Notes: generated by a model not told the origin, from the letters alone. 64,000 bases of DNA from Juglans regia (GCF_001411555.2 NC_049902.1:15092741-15156740), one strand, 5' to 3'. Shown: positions 1 to 12,734, numbered from the stretch's first letter. Program-made: numbers and translations.

Positions 1-2379
1 GTATTTTTTTGGAGTGAATAGTAACCTCGATAAGTGCACCCATTGCAGTGTTTTCAAAATCACAGTGTGGAATGTCCAAATTAGGTTAGAGAAGTTTTAT
101 TTGGACACTTGGCAAGATTTTAGCCACACTTAGTGAATGGTATTAGACACTTGACACAAAGAAGAACCATTAGATAGATTTGTGAAGGAATCAAGGTGTG
201 AGATCATGCCACCTAAGCAAAGTTGTGTTTCATCTGTTCAACCAAATTGTGCCAGACCAAAGAGGGTTTCAACCCTAGCAAAACCCTAAATGATTGGAAT
301 CCAATTGAAACCCCAAAAGCTTGGTTGAAACCAAAACCCTAAATGGTTTTCCCAAACCCTAAAGTTGGCCTCCAAACCCTTTTTAATCCGATTTCTAGCA
401 TTGTGTTTAATCACTTGATTAAATCACTTCCACATGCTATTAATTAATCAAATCCTTGTTATGACATCATTATTCAACCTTTTAAACCTTGGGAATTTGA
501 TTGGGCCAAGAAAAATTGATTTTGGGCTTGATAGCATCTCAAACCCTAACCAAACCCCCTTTAAACCCCAAATTGAAGCCCACTTGGTGGGGCCCACCAA
601 GGCCCACGAAATTGGCCACCTTGGCAAAGCTTCTTGGAGAAGTTTCCTCCCCCACATGGCAGACCATCCACTGCCATTGGCTGCACCCAATAGTGCCTTG
701 ATGTGAAGGAGAAATCCACTCCATCAACCTCCATCTTTCACAGCTGCTGCAAGCAGTCTCTGCCCCTCTCTATTCTCCACTTTATGTCACATATCCACCT
801 CCAATCAAGGGTCATTCAAGCCCATAACTTCTCCCTCCAGAAGTCTAAAGTCGTGCAAGACATACTTCTCTCCATTTTATCACTTCTTTCTCCCGTTTTT
901 AGAGAGAAACCCAAAAGAGCTCTCTCGGGCAGATTTCTGGGACTTTTTACGTGGCCATTTACGACCCTTTGTAAGTATTTTCACACGATTATTCCTCACA
1001 TAATTTGTTCGTCTTTGAGTCTAGTTTCCGTGGATATATTATTAGTCTCATTCCATTCTCATTTGGTCGGTCAAAAGTATTTTTAACCATGGAAAGGTCA
1101 TTCTGGGCGTGAAACTGGAGAGTATGTTATGTTTTGGAAGTTTTGACCAAGCTAATGGACTTATCTTGGTCCGAAAATTTTATGGAGTGTTGTTAACATG
1201 TGTTTATGAATGTTCATTGAGGTTTTGTTGCATGAATAAAGCTTTTGATGATAGTTAGAAACTTGAAAACTGGAAGTGGAAAAACAGTTTCTGTTTGGTG
1301 AAAGTTTGAATATTTCGTGGTTTAATCTTATTCCAAAGGCTTTGATATTTTTATATGATGATCCTAAGCCTCTTATATAAATGTTAGGATGTTATTTCCA
1401 AGATATTTAGTATTATCTTTAAAGATATGATTTTCTATGCAAGAGGATTTCGGTTAGGCCTAAACTTTGATGTTTTTGAGTTAGATCCATGTTTTATTAA
1501 ATTTTAGCCTTGTGATTTTAAGTTTGATGGTTGGATCTTCTTTAGGACACATTTTTAAACCATGTGATGTGTTAGTTTGAAGATCACATGTCTTTAAGCC
1601 ATGGATCAAGAGATTGATCATAGTTAATTGGGAAAATCAGTTTCTGTTTTGGACTAAATTTAAAACCAAAAACTCCAAGTGTTGTTTTGTATTTTTTGGT
1701 GAGTTTTGTTTGATGTTTTAAAGCATGTTTGATCTTATAATGATGTTATGAATATGTTAGAAGTAAGATTTGATTTTTTGGAATTCTTGGAGATGTTTTT
1801 ATTAAGGTCAAAACTTGGGATGTAAGGTTTACTTTTTGTTAAAAAGTTTGGGTCTTTTTACAAAAAGTTTGGTATTGATAATTAGCTTTTTCTTAATGGA
1901 TAGTTTTAAGGGTGTTTTTAAACTTAGGATAGGAAGATCTTTGTTACAAGATTTTGGTTTATTCATGAGTTTTGGAACTTGAAAGAATTGCAACCAAAAT
2001 AAGACAAATGGACTATGTAGGTTTCGGCCATAGTGAGTTTTTCATAGTTGTGATTGGTTTTAAATTTTTCTGAGTTGAGATTTGAGTTTGGGACAAAATT
2101 TACATGAGGAATGTAAATTTTGGTAATTTTTTAGAATTAGGATATCAAATCCTTAAGTTAGGGGGTAAAATGGTCATTTGCCCATATGTAGAGGGTAAAA
2201 TGGTAATTTTACTCTAAGTTGTCTCTTTTCACATTTCTAATTGTTAATAATTAATTTCTAACTTTTAAAATAACCTTTTACAGTTCCTCGTGTTTCGCGC
2301 TTTATTCTAGTAGAACGCGACGATCGAGGTAAGTTAGCTTTTAACTTACTATCAGTTTAATGTGTATGAGTGATAAGTA

Positions 2380-2830
2380 AGGGAACTAAATTGTATGTAT
2401 GCATGTTATCATATGTGTCATGCCAAGTCATTACATATTTATCTGTTACACAGAATTTATTCTGTCATGAATTATTCATCTGTTACAAAAGATATTCTGT
2501 CACGTATTCCTATACATTGCAAGCATGTCATGTTAAGTTAAGTATGCCATCTGTTACATGTATTTCATGTCATGTAAGATTCACTGTCACATGTTACACC
2601 ATGTTATGAAATGTTGTCTGTTATATGGTATGCCATGTTACGAAATGTTGCATGTTACATGTATGCCATGTTATGAAATGTATTCTGTTACATTTATGTC
2701 TTGAAGTATGTCATGTTTGTCATCTTATGTTCATGTCATGTTATGCTACGTCAGGACTTTTGTCTTTTATGTCACGTTCATGTTACGTCACGTTATGAAA
2801 TGTCATGTCTGCCAGTTAAGTTATTCATGT
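2380..2830 (+). repeat. Degenerate TGTTACAT/CATGTTATG-type simple repeat inside LTR A
   Basis: The block is built from short variants of TGTTACAT, TGTCATG and ATGTTATGAAATG. It lacks a fixed period but is clearly low complexity. The equivalent region exists in B (about 37070-37505) and in reverse in C (about 39420-39850), so it is an inherited part of the LTR. Open reading frames over it reflect its composition rather than coding. Confidence 0.6.
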
Positions 2831-3054
2831 CAATCACGACCCTAAGCGCTAGGATGGGGTAATATCCTAGTGGAACTCATTTGTTCACGATGGAGTGTCT
2901 AAATAGGTGTGAATTTCCCTAGGTTGACGAAGTACAGTCAACAGGTTGCGAATGAGGCCTAATTAGCTGGTCACCGGAGCGCGCCAGGCACTAACGCCGA
3001 TGGTGCCACACATTATGTTACGTGTGTCCACAGCAAGTGTGGCACAAACAGATA

Positions 3055-3190
3055 AATCATGGGGCCACAACAACTGTGGAGCATGAAGTATGGGGCCACA
3101 ACAACTGTGGAGCATACACTACGTGAGACACAACAATTGTGACACGTAGAATACGTGGGGCCACAACAACTGTGGAGTACGTATTAACGC
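3055..3190 (+). repeat. Tandem hairpin array inside LTR A
   Basis: Four to five units of about 31-35 bp each contain a small inverted repeat of the form CCACAACAACTGTGG (stem CCACA/TGTGG) or CACAACAATTGTG. The same array lies at the same place in B (37745-37870), C (39078-39205, reverse) and D (24598-24690, reverse). Confidence 0.7.
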
Positions 3191-3309
3191 ACTCACAGCT
3201 GGTATAGAAACCTGTGATGTGATGCGGTAATCGGCAGGGACACACGGCTCAAGGGGACCTGTGTAGCACCCATATGGTCACTTTAATGATTAAGTCTATT
3301 GAATAAGAT

Positions 3310-3660
3310 TTCAAGTTCATGTATTTCACGTTCAAGTCATGTTTCAAGTTCACGTTATGTTACGTTCAAGTTTACGTTCACGCAATCATGGTAATCCCAT
3401 GAGACAAGAATATGTTTCAAGTTCATGTTATGTTATGTTCACATTTACGTTATGTTCCAAGTTCACATTTATGTTATGTCATGCTCAAGTTCATGTTCAA
3501 ATTATGCATGTTCACGTTCATGTTATGTTTTAAGTCCATGTTATATTTCAAGTTCACGTTCATGCTATGTTTCAAGTCACGTTCATGCTAAGCTTCAGTT
3601 TCAGTTTAAGTTATGCCAGTTATGTTATGTTGTATGTCAAGTTATGCTATGATTACTTAT
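3310..3660 (+). repeat. CAAGTTCATGTTATG-type minisatellite inside LTR A
   Basis: Overlapping degenerate units built on CAAGTTCACGTTCATGTTATG run through the block. B carries an enlarged version (38000-38460), and C and D have reverse versions. The repeat lacks stop codons in several frames, which creates artefactual reading frames. Confidence 0.65.
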
Positions 3661-3736
3661 GATTTGATTATGCATTCATGCTTTTACTGCCATGCATGCA
3701 TCATTAACCTGTGTGGAAGTTTTCCGTTAACTTGCT

Positions 3737-3777
3737 GAGATTTGTAATCAAATCTCACTATGGTAGTCCCAACTACC
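3737..3777 (+). other. Conserved double stem-loop near LTR 3' end
   Basis: Two adjacent perfect inverted repeats are visible. GAGATTTG-TAAT-CAAATCTC (3737-3756) has an 8-bp stem, and GGTAGT-CCCA-ACTACC (3762-3777) has a 6-bp stem. Equivalent stems occur near the 3' ends of the other long LTRs in the window. A role in 3' end formation or RNA structure is inference. Confidence 0.6.
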
Positions 3778-4205
3778 ATTCCCCCCGAATGGTAGATTTT
3801 GTTATAGGATCTGAAGGAGAACCGGGAATCGACCAACTGGAAACGGCCGACTAAGCGACGGTGCGACGTAGATGGTATTACAATAGTTACCTCAGATTAC
3901 TACTTGTATTGGTGGAGTTCAATCTCCAGCACTCTTTTGATCACAACCTTATGGACTATTATTATGATCTTAGTTGTTTAGTATGTCGTTAAGTATGGAG
4001 TATGTTTTAAGTATTTGGGATATTTTAGTTTGGTGCATAGTATTGCTAAAGAAAAAAATTATCCGCTGCGAATTTTGCATAATGCTAGATGCATGTTAGG
4101 AATATTGCATCTTATATGTCATGAACGGGGGCAGGTAACCTTGTGTTGCATGTCTAGACACTTCAAATGTCCGTCCGATCCCAAGCGGAATTTGGGGGCG
4201 TCACA

Positions 4206-5633
4206 CAAAGTGTCATATTTTTCTCCCTTAATGTTTAGTCTTTTATACTTATTTGGTGCCTAAATGTACTCATTATTCTTATATTTTTATTTAGGAAGCA
4301 AACGGAGTCGTTTAATGCAAAACGAAGTTAATTGGGTGATTCTGGACAATTTCAACACTACTTCAAAATATGGGCATAACTCTCTTATCCGAACTGCGAT
4401 TGAGATGATTCAAGATCATATGGAACACCAAGACAAATTTCTAAAACTTTTATGTTTTGAGTTTTGAAAGATAATGGCTGAATAAAGGTCTAAATCGGGC
4501 TTGAAGTTGATGCACCTGCACTGCTAATGTTTCAGAACGTTCGGCCTTATCGTGCAATTCAAATATGCGATTTAATTGCAGATGTTTTGGAGGTCTGGTG
4601 CATGAAAGTTACAGCTGGAAAACACCACTTTCCTAGTTATATTAGGACTCGATTTTATTTTTAATATTTCCCTTAATTAAGTCAGATTTGGATATGGTTA
4701 TTTGAGGATAACGTTTAGAATATTTTAGGAGATTTGAGAGGATTCTAATAAGGGGCATGGACGTGTAAAAGAGGGGGAGAAAATATCATACTAGGGAATC
4801 TCTCTCCCCTCTTCTCTAACTCCTCATTCCAGTTTTCATGATAGTTTTGTGTGGCTAAACTTTCATAATTGGTTGAAGGAAACGGAAACCTCGGAATCAA
4901 TAAAACTGTGAGATTTGATTTGTTTTTAGTATTCAATTTAGACTTTGAGTATCGAACGTTTTTCTATGCCTATTTTCATGATTGTCTCGTTTAATTACTA
5001 GGAAGCCTACTAGTTTATCATTCGTTGCAATCCATTGCTAGATTAGACATTAAATTCGTAATTATTTGATCTCTCTAATTTGTGAAACAACTAAGATTTA
5101 ATGATTTGCTGTGTCAAAAATTATTAGATCTTAGGAAGAACGGTCGACGAAATTAAATTCAACCGCTTGTGCTTGTGTTGTTTAGCTTCATCGATCTCTC
5201 TAATTCTTAAGGTTGCTACTAGATTAAACCTTTAGCGCTTGTCTTGGGTTGCTTAGTGGTTAAGGTTAATTAGATCGCATGTATTCTAATTAACTACGAC
5301 TAAGGAGAGATAGGAAAATAATTCCAACGGTGAATATTCAAAGTATGAATTAATATATATTTGCATCGATGATCAATTGTAAAATTCCGATTGTGGATGT
5401 TGACTTAGACCAATGTTTGTTCTTTTGATTGATTTTGATACTTTAATTTGAATTGTTTCTTAGTTGTTCTTCTTAAAATTGTTTTCGTTATACTCAAACC
5501 CCCCCCCCTCCAAATCCTTGTTCACGTACCATAAAATTAGGCTAAACACTCTCCGTGGGAACGATCCTTACTTGCACTACTACATGTATTTTTAGGAGTA
5601 TAAGTTTTATTTTTTGTTACCTGCGACAACACA
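4206..5633 (+). mobile_element. LTR fragment of another retrotransposon, family not assigned
   Basis: This block between copy A and fragment J has no protein-coding signal. It reads like an LTR. The stretch around 4335-4400 (TGGGTGATTCTGGACAATTT, then TATGGGCATAACTCTC) and the stretch near 5550-5580 (CTCCGTGGGAACGATCCTTA) resemble phrases common in plant Ty3/gypsy LTRs. A possible right end is ...GCGACAACACA at about 5633. I found no convincing target-site duplication, so it may be truncated. A poly-C run lies at about 5503-5511. Confidence 0.4.
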
Positions 5634-6806
5634 CCATATATTCTTTGGTATGATGTGTGAGGAAACATACTTTGAGATTGCAAACAGGTCTAGGATGGAG
5701 ACCACATGAGTTTTGTTAAGCTTGGAGAAATTTGGGGTCAAATTTGCAATATTAAAAGTTTAGGACTTAATGTTCAACTTCTGAGGGCTAAGGGGTTGAT
5801 GTGAAACTTTCTCTAGGTTTTAGAAGTTTAAAGTATTGTAATCCCTTTTGTTTTAGTTGAGGACTTCTCTAACATTAGTATACTCTTATTTCAGTCCATA
5901 GAGGTTATACTTTATGTAAGCAAGGAAACGTATGTAAGTTAGCCTCTAACTTACTCTTGGCTAATATAATGTCTTCGTGTAAACTTTGCATTTATATTGT
6001 TTGTTTTGATTAATGAATTGTCTAATCTCAAATGTCACATGATATGATCGATTTTCCTCTATCGTATGCTTGAATCCTCATGATATGTTCAAATGATGTT
6101 TGCTGAAATTTTGGTCTAAATGACATATTTGGAGCTTTTAAGTATTGTTATATGCCATGTCGAATCATCATGTATTATGTCCATGTATATGTATCCGAAT
6201 GTTCTAATTATTTCAAGCCATTCACATGGTGCATTATTTGCATATTGACTATAAGTACGTGACATGTTTACATGAGAAGTTGCACGGTTTCATCACAAGT
6301 TGCATGTCACATGTTTTCGGGTTGTGTGTTGAAAGAAAATATTTTTGTCACAACCCTAATGCTAGGACGGGGGAATATCCTAGTGAAACTCTCTTGTTCA
6401 CTTTGGAATACTTATATTATCCTAGGTTAATGAAATACATTCTATGAACTTCAAATGGTTTCTTTTTAAAGGATTCCAGAGTGAAGTATCCGCACCTAAC
6501 GCTAGTGGGTGTAATAGATTGTAAATATGATGAAGGCGAATTGCGAACTATCGTATCATATTGTAAGCTCATGGTGAAGGTGAATTGCGAACCCCCTAAG
6601 CATCTTTTTATATGGACGTAGTTAAACCCGGTCTAAGAGTCGGTAATGTGATGTGGTAACTAGTAGGGAGCCCATGGTAGAATGGAGCTAGTCATGATTT
6701 ACATGGAGATAGCAGAAATTAGAAAGACGCTTCAATGATTTCCTTTTAGTTAAAGGTTTTCAAAGACAACTTTTGTTACATTGAGGTGTACCAAGGACTT
6801 TGATAG
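5634..6806 (+). mobile_element. Fragment J of a long LTR (A-related, + orientation)
   Basis: Landmarks of the A family appear in the same order: GTAAGTTAGC then TAACTTAC (5934-5955), TGCTAGGACGGGGGAATATC with CCTAGTG (6359-6385), the CACCTAACGC block (6492-6505), and a GGTAATGTGATG block near 6642. Similarity to A is partial, indicating an older or different subfamily. Both ends appear truncated. On the right it meets an inverted long LTR (K) near 6807. Confidence 0.5.
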
Positions 6807-7183
6807 TTTGCAATATTTGCAATAAATATTTTTTTTCTATGAGCAATACTATGTACCAAATATAATATATACCAAAATAACATATAGATACTTCATAATT
6901 CACATGATAACAAATATTCAAAAGTTACAGTACTCGTCCAAAGACTTGTAATGACACAAGTACTAGAGGAAGAGTTCCATAATACAATACTAAAAGGCAT
7001 AACACTACTGAGCTAACTTGCTAAGCCACTCCCACAACTTGGCTAATATAACCATAATCCTATCTAAAAACTAGATGACTAAAGTAACAAGCCCCTCGTT
7101 GTTTCATCAGGGCTTAATCGACTCATCTAGTAAGTCCTCAACTGGCTCTCCACATTCTGACACATGATCTACCATTTAAGGGG
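6807..7183 (-). mobile_element. Long LTR K, first segment (reverse strand)
   Basis: The block matches the start of reverse copies C and D: GCAATACTATG (6843-6853, as in C at 33257) and the CTACCATT motif at 7170. The first 110 or so bases of a full copy (TGTGACGCCC...) are missing, so K is truncated here. It is interrupted at 7183/7184 by the Athila element. AGGGG (7179-7183) is one copy of the Athila target duplication, and K continues at 30825. Confidence 0.6.
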
Positions 7184-8789
7184 TGATAAGCATGATTTTT
7201 ATTATCACTCTTTTATCTATGAAAAGTGTCCGTTTTCCTTTAATTCTATTGATTTTACTTTAATTCTATTTATTTTTCTTTAGTTTCTCGGATTTGAAGG
7301 AATGAGAAAATTTAGTGCGAAAGGAGAGCATTTTGGTAAAAAAGAAAAGACTACGGATTCAGATCGATGAGAGGCAGCGAGATCTGAAGAGAGCCAAGGA
7401 GATTTAGACAGTCGCAACCAGAAGGCATTACCAGAATTGGAGACAAGAGTTAGGTGACAAGCAAGATATTTTACCTTCTAGGCGAGAAGAGTTGGCACAA
7501 GGCTCTGAGCGACTAGATTGGATGACCAATCTAAATGACCAACCTAAACGACATTGTGGGCAACAACTAGTAAAGGTGAGCAGCTTTACCGCTCGGTTGG
7601 TTGGTGAGAGGGTTCTATCATTCTAGTTAGAAGTCTTTCCTCTCGGTAGGCGAGGAGACCAGTTATATTCAGCGCACACGGCATCTACCCGGTGGGACCC
7701 TTCCGAGTTCCGCAATCAATCTGATGACCACCAAATCCTCCCGAACTCCATAAATCAAGCTGCTTATTACTGGATCTTCCATTTTATACAATTTCGTTAT
7801 TTTTGGGATAATTTCTTTTATGTTAACATTTATCTTTAAAAACTATTTTCCAGATTTTTAGGCTAGATTGTAGCCACATTTATCTTATTTTTAGATTTGA
7901 GTTTTGACATCTGTTTAATCTCGTATTGTGGGATGAATAGTGGGGAGCAAAGTCTGAGTTTTAGATTTCAATAGTCCAGAGTTTATCATTTAAGTTTCTT
8001 TCAAGGAGGCGGATCTGGAGGTCAGAGGTGAGAGCAACATGCTTCATCAACCAACTCTAACTAAAAATACTAGTTTTATTGTTTTTCTTTACAATTTCAT
8101 TATGATCTAATTTTATTTTCTAGATTTTTGATGTAGTCTAACATTGAACACACAATTTATTCTATGTTATCATATTTTCAATATTTTTCTGATTGAGTAT
8201 TTATTTCTTGTTCTTAATACTTGCAATTTTCTAACTAATTATTGTTCGATCTATTGAATCACAATGAGACTGAGAGGTGATTTGTGATTAAAGCTCTAGG
8301 ACAAAACACCATTAGTTGAGCGAAAATAGAAATACTTTATCGCGATTAGTGTGATTTTCAAGAAAAGTCCAAAGAACTTAATGAGTCTACAATTACTTAA
8401 ATTCACATAGAGATATGAAGTTATTAGTTGGAGATATTTTTAGTATTGTTTGAGAAAAAATATTGAATAGTTAAGGGATTTTCATCATCAACTTGGGATA
8501 ATTGGAATTCTATAACAAGGAAGAATAAATTATGTGGAATTTGCTAGATGAAATCAAACACTCTAAATCTATTCTTATTATCTTGAAAATCATATTTTTA
8601 ATGCTATTTTTTTCAGTTTAATTTGGATAATCTATTCTTCAAATTTTGTTTTTTCAAATAGTAATTAATCTAGTAAATTTGAATACTCAATAGCATAATT
8701 ATTCCCTATGGGTTCAACATAATTTTTCTTTAAAAACACTTTACTACTTGTTGCGATTCTGTGCACTTGTAGATATTTTCAGCAGAACA
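7184..8789 (+). repeat. 5' LTR of Athila copy 1
   Basis: It starts TGATAAGCATG and ends AGCAGAACA. It aligns with the split 3' LTR (15284-30819) and, in reverse, with the LTR of Athila copy 2 (58310-61853). Its length of 1606 bp is in the range for Athila LTRs. Confidence 0.9.
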
Positions 8790-8795
8790 AGTTTT

Positions 8796-8813
8796 TGGTG
8801 TCGTTGCCAGGGA
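8796..8813 (+). other. Primer-binding site, tRNA-Asp type
   Basis: TGGTGTCGTTGCCAGGGA lies six bases after the 5' LTR. It matches the known Athila primer site TGGCGCCGTTGCCGGGGA, complementary to the 3' end of plant tRNA-Asp, at all but three positions (two C-to-T and one G-to-A change). Confidence 0.85.
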
Positions 8814-8935
8814 TTAGTTATTTGTTATTGATATTGATACTATCTAGATTTTTACTAATTTGGATTTTATTTTATTTAAAAATTTTATTTAAATTATATC
8901 TCAGTTTGGTCTTTCTTGTCAGGAATTAGAAGTGC

Positions 8936-10500
8936 ATGCTCCGATCTAAATCATTAGAGCATACACTCTTCGATCTCGAAATTGAAAGAACCTTATGTCG
9001 GATTAGTAAAGAGAAAAAGAAAGAGGCAGCCACATCTAAATTTAATATGGCCGACTAGGAGCACAAGGCATTAAGAGAGTATATTATGCCCTTTGTCAAT
9101 GGGACAACATCTAGTATAACGCGGCTAGCTACACAAGCCCGTAACTTTGAGATCAAGTTGGCCATCATTCAAATGATTCAACAAACCGTCCAGTTTGGGG
9201 GACTGTCACAAGAGGATCCTAATGTCCATATTGTAAATTTTCGAGAAATTTGTGATACTTTTAAACACAATGGAGTGACAAACGATGCAATTCGATTGAG
9301 ACTTTTTCCTTTCTCACTTAGGGAAAAAGCAAAAACTTGGTTGAACTCTTTGCTGCCTGCATCATCACCACCCGGGAGGAGTTGGTACAAAAATTCTTAG
9401 CAAAATATTTCCCACCGGCCAAGACAGTGAAGCTAAGGAATGATATCATTACCTTCACCCAATTTGAGGGTGAATCATTACATGAGGCATGGAAGAGATA
9501 CAAGAATTTATTGCACAAGTGTCCACATCACGATCTCCCAGCCTGGCTTCAAGTACAGACATTTTACAATGGTTTGTGACTCCCAAATCGATCTATGGTT
9601 GATGTAGCCGCAGGAGGAGCATTAATGAGTAAGACACATGAAGCCGCATATAAACTTCTGGAAGAATTGACATCCAACAACTATCAATGGTCTACGGAGA
9701 GAGCAATGCCAAGAAAGACGGCGGGAGTTTTTGAACTTGATTCTATTATCACATTGGCGGTGCAGATGGCAAATCTATCACAACAACTAGGTAAGATGAA
9801 CGTTAATGCTATTCAAACTAATGTTGTTCGTGATCATTGTCTAGGAAATCATTCAAGTGCAAATTGCCAAGTGGGGAATCCTTTTACCCAACCGAGTTAT
9901 GAACAAACCCATTACGTGTCCAATTTCCAACGTTAAAACAATCCTTATTTAAACACGTTCAATCTCAGATGGAGAAATCACCCTAACTTTTCATGGAGCA
10001 ATAACTAAAGGCTGGCTAGACCATCTCAACAGTTTCCACGGCAAGAGAAGAAACCAACACTTGAGGATATGTTGATGCAGTACATGCAAAAGACTGATAA
10101 GGTGATCCAAAACAACTTGGCTTCAATCCGCAATCTTGAGGCACAAATCGGTCAGCTCTCAAACATGCTTACTGAGAGGACAGTAGGTACTTTACCGAGC
10201 AACATTGTGACCAATCCGAAGGAACATGTCAAAGCCATAACGTTGAGAACTGGACGGACATATGACCAGCCACAGACAGTAAATAACGAGCGAGATGCAG
10301 AAGATGCCGAAAATGTAGAGTCCGAGAAGAAGGAAATCGAGTACGAAGTGAAAGAAGCAGAGCAGGATACGATCGACCAACAAGCTAAGAAGGCTAAAGA
10401 GAATAAGAGGGTTGCAAAACCGAAGAAATCCAGGGAGTTTATATCTGAAACTTATTCTCCTTCAATTTATGATCCACCAATTCATTTTCGCAAAGATTAA
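8936..10500 (+). pseudogene. gag: Athila gag (capsid polyprotein), broken
   Basis: Gag would form the cytoplasmic virus-like particle that packages element RNA. I place the start at the ATG at 8936 because the frame then holds an Athila-like N-terminus with FDLEIERTLCR, in frame with the rest. The capsid core is clear: NFEIKLAIIQMIQ, then ICDTFKHNGV, RLRLFPFSL and AKTWLNSL, then KFLAKYFPPAKT and CPHHDLPAWL in another frame. A degenerate zinc-knuckle remnant with HCLGNHSSANC lies near 9835. A coiled, acidic-basic C-terminal part (LEDMLMQYM...IGQLSNML) follows at 10054-10500. Breaks: TAG at 9056, a frameshift near 9350, TGA at 9577 and TAA at 9934, with a further frame change before 10069. The gene cannot make a full Gag. 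Confidence 0.85.
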
Positions 10501-10529
10501 GAAAAAATAAAATTGATAATTAGTTCTCT

Positions 10530-11528
10530 AAATTTCTCAGTATATTTAAGCAACTGCATATTAACATTCCTCTCATTGAAGCTTTAGAGCAAATGCCTAA
10601 ATATGTAAAATTTTTTAAGGATATATTATCAAACATGTAGAAGTTGGAGAAGCATGAGACTGTAATGTTGGCCAAGGAAAGCAGTTCAATTTTACAAAAG
10701 AAGCTACCGCCTATGTTGAAAGATCCGGGGAGATTCACAATCCCTTGCACTATAGGAAATTCACATTTTGATAAAGCTTTATGTGACTTAGGGGCAAGTA
10801 TTAATCTAATGCCTCTCTCTGTTTTTAGGAAACTAGGTCTTGGAGAAGGAAAGCCGACCGCCATCTCTCTATAGTTGGTAGACAGATTTATTGAATACCC
10901 GAGAGGACTCATTGAGGGCGTACTAGTGAAAGTTGATAAGTTCATCTTCCTGGCCAACTTTGTTGTACTCGATGTGAAGGAGGACAAGGAGATCCCTTTG
11001 ATACGGGACCGACCTTTCCTTGCGATGAGGAGAACCTTAATCGATGTCCAGCAAGGGAAACTCATTTTAAAGGTCGACGAGGAGCAGGTAACTTTTGACC
11101 TATTTAAATCTATAGAATTTTCTTCCGAGCTACATTCTTATTTTCAAATAAGCGACCAAGACGTGGTCATGGCCAGAGAGACTTATGGAGTTGAATTTCC
11201 AAAGCTACAACTTGAGGTATGTCTTACTCACGCTACATCTATTGAATCTAAAGATGAAGAGGCTAGGGAGTGTGAGAGATATATGTATGCTACACCATCC
11301 CTTTCTCCTTCAATAAAACCAAAAGTGGGAGAGCTAAACTCATCTCGGCCGACATCTCCAAGTAAGGAACCACCCAAGCCTAATCTCAAATCGCTTCCAT
11401 CAAATTTAAGGTACACTTTCTTAGGCCAGGACTCTACTTTTTCAATTATTATTAACAGTTCCTTGAGTGATGTAGAGGAAGAAAAGTTGTTGAGAGTCAT
11501 GCGGGAATACAAGATGGCCTTGGGTTGA
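10530..11528 (+). pseudogene. pol: Athila pol: aspartic protease region, broken
   Basis: The retroviral-type aspartic protease cleaves the Gag-Pol precursor. The linker before it (FKQLHINIPL..ALEQMPKYVKF) is the usual Athila sequence. The active-site motif is CDLGASINLMPLS at about 10782-10820, the normal Athila form of D-T/S-G with the catalytic aspartate present. Downstream blocks (LVKVDKFIF, NFVVLD, IPLIRDRPFLA, RTLIDVQ.GKL) complete the domain and lead to the spacer before reverse transcriptase. Stops occur at 10638 (TAG) and 10872 (TAG, where a CAG is expected), and TGA at 11526 ends the frame. The clean DLGAS motif shows recent ancestry from an active lineage, but the gene is dead. Confidence 0.85.
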
Positions 11529-11579
11529 ACCAGCTCGGAAATCAAAGTAATTAGTTCTTCAATTTGCATGCACAAGATT

Positions 11580-12722
11580 TTAATGGAGGATAATTTTAAA
11601 TCAATCGTCCAACCCCATAGGAGGTTGAATCCATCGATGCAAGAAGTGGTGCATAAAGAAGTATTGAAACTTTTAGATGCTGGGATCATTTATCCAATCT
11701 CAGATAGTGCATGGGTAAGTCTAGTGCAAGTTGTCCCAAAGAAATGAGGAAAAACCGTGATCAAGAATGACAACAACGAACTCATACCGACAAGAACGAT
11801 CACAGGATGGCGAGTATACATAGACAATCAAAAACTGAATGATGCAACTTGGAAAGACCATTTTCTCTTACCTTTTATTAATCAAATGCTAGAAAGACTT
11901 GCCGACCACGCTTACCACTATTTTCTAGATGGATATTCAGGTTACAATCAAATAGCCATTGCACCCGAGAATCAAGATAATACCACTTTCACTTGTCCTT
12001 ATGGTACTTTTGCATATAGGCGCATGCTGTATGGTCTTTGCAATGCACCAACCACTTTCCAAAGCTGCATGATGTCCATCTTCTTGGACATGGTGGAAAA
12101 ATTTGTAGAAGTCTTTATGGATGACTTCTCGATTTTTGGTCAATCTTTTAATAATTGCTTATCTAATTTATCTTTAGTTTTGCAGAGATGTAAGGAGACA
12201 AATATTGTTTTAAATTGGAAAAAATGTCACTTCATGGTCGATGAGGGAATAATGCTCGCCCACCGCATTTCCTTCAAGGGAATTGAGGTCGACCGAGCAA
12301 AGATAGAAGTTATTGACAAACTCCCACCACCGACCAATGTGATGGGCGTGAAAAGCTTCTTGGGTCATGTCGGTTTCTATCGTTGGTTTATACAGAATTT
12401 GTTCCAAATTACTAAAGCTCTATGCAATCTGTTGATTAAAGATACTCGGTTTGAACTTTCTGATGAATTCTTGCATGCTTTTGAAACATTGAAAATGAAA
12501 TGAATTTCAGCACCTATCATTGTATCACCGGATTGGAATTTACCTTTTGTATTAATTTGTGATGCTAGCGATTATGCTATAGGGGCTGTTTTGGGTCAGA
12601 GAAAAGATCAAATGTTTCATGTTATTTACTATGCAAGTCAGACCTTAACAGGAGCTCAACTTAATTATGCTACTACTAAAAAAGAATTGTTAGCAGTTGT
12701 GTTTGCCTTGCACAAAGTTCGA
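11580..12722 (+). pseudogene. pol: Athila pol: reverse transcriptase and RNase H, broken
   Basis: Reverse transcriptase copies element RNA to DNA and RNase H removes the RNA strand. RT is nearly complete: RRLNPSMQEVVHKEV, LLDAGIIYPISDS, LDGYSGYNQIAIAPE (first catalytic aspartate), TCPYGTFAYRRM, LCNAPTTFQ, and FMDDFSIFG at about 12117 (the catalytic YxDD-type box, FMDD in Athila). The thumb block FLGHVGFYRWFI follows. RNase H continues as LPFVLICDASDYAIGAVLGQ and AQLNYATTKKELLAVVFAL, ending at HKVRF (12722). Stops at 11743 (TGA after VVPKK) and 12501 (TGA) break the frame. After HKVRF the sequence jumps into integrase, so the end of RNase H and the linker are deleted. Confidence 0.9.
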
Positions 12723-12734
12723 TTTGTTAATTTA

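Larger units (their letters stand above)
1..4205 (+). mobile_element. Long solo-LTR-like element, copy A (5' end outside window)
   Basis: The sequence matches copy B (34282-39061) along its whole length in the same orientation, and copy C (33095-42618) in reverse. Position 1 corresponds to about 34671 in B, so roughly 390 bases of the left end lie outside the window. The right end is ...GGGGGCGTCACA at 4205, the same terminus as B and C. It holds no gag, pol or primer site. The complete copies have TG...CA ends and 5-bp target-site duplications, so I read A as a solo LTR of a long-LTR retrotransposon. By eye A and B differ at about one base in ten. Clade assignment is not possible from the LTR alone. 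Confidence 0.75.

Noticed and set aside
8796..8813. tRNA gene remnant
   Set aside because: Only the stretch complementary to the tRNA 3' end is present, directly after an LTR, as expected for a primer-binding site.
10520..11065. 181-codon minus-strand frame
   Set aside because: It is antisense to the Athila protease region, which holds the recognised motifs on the plus strand.
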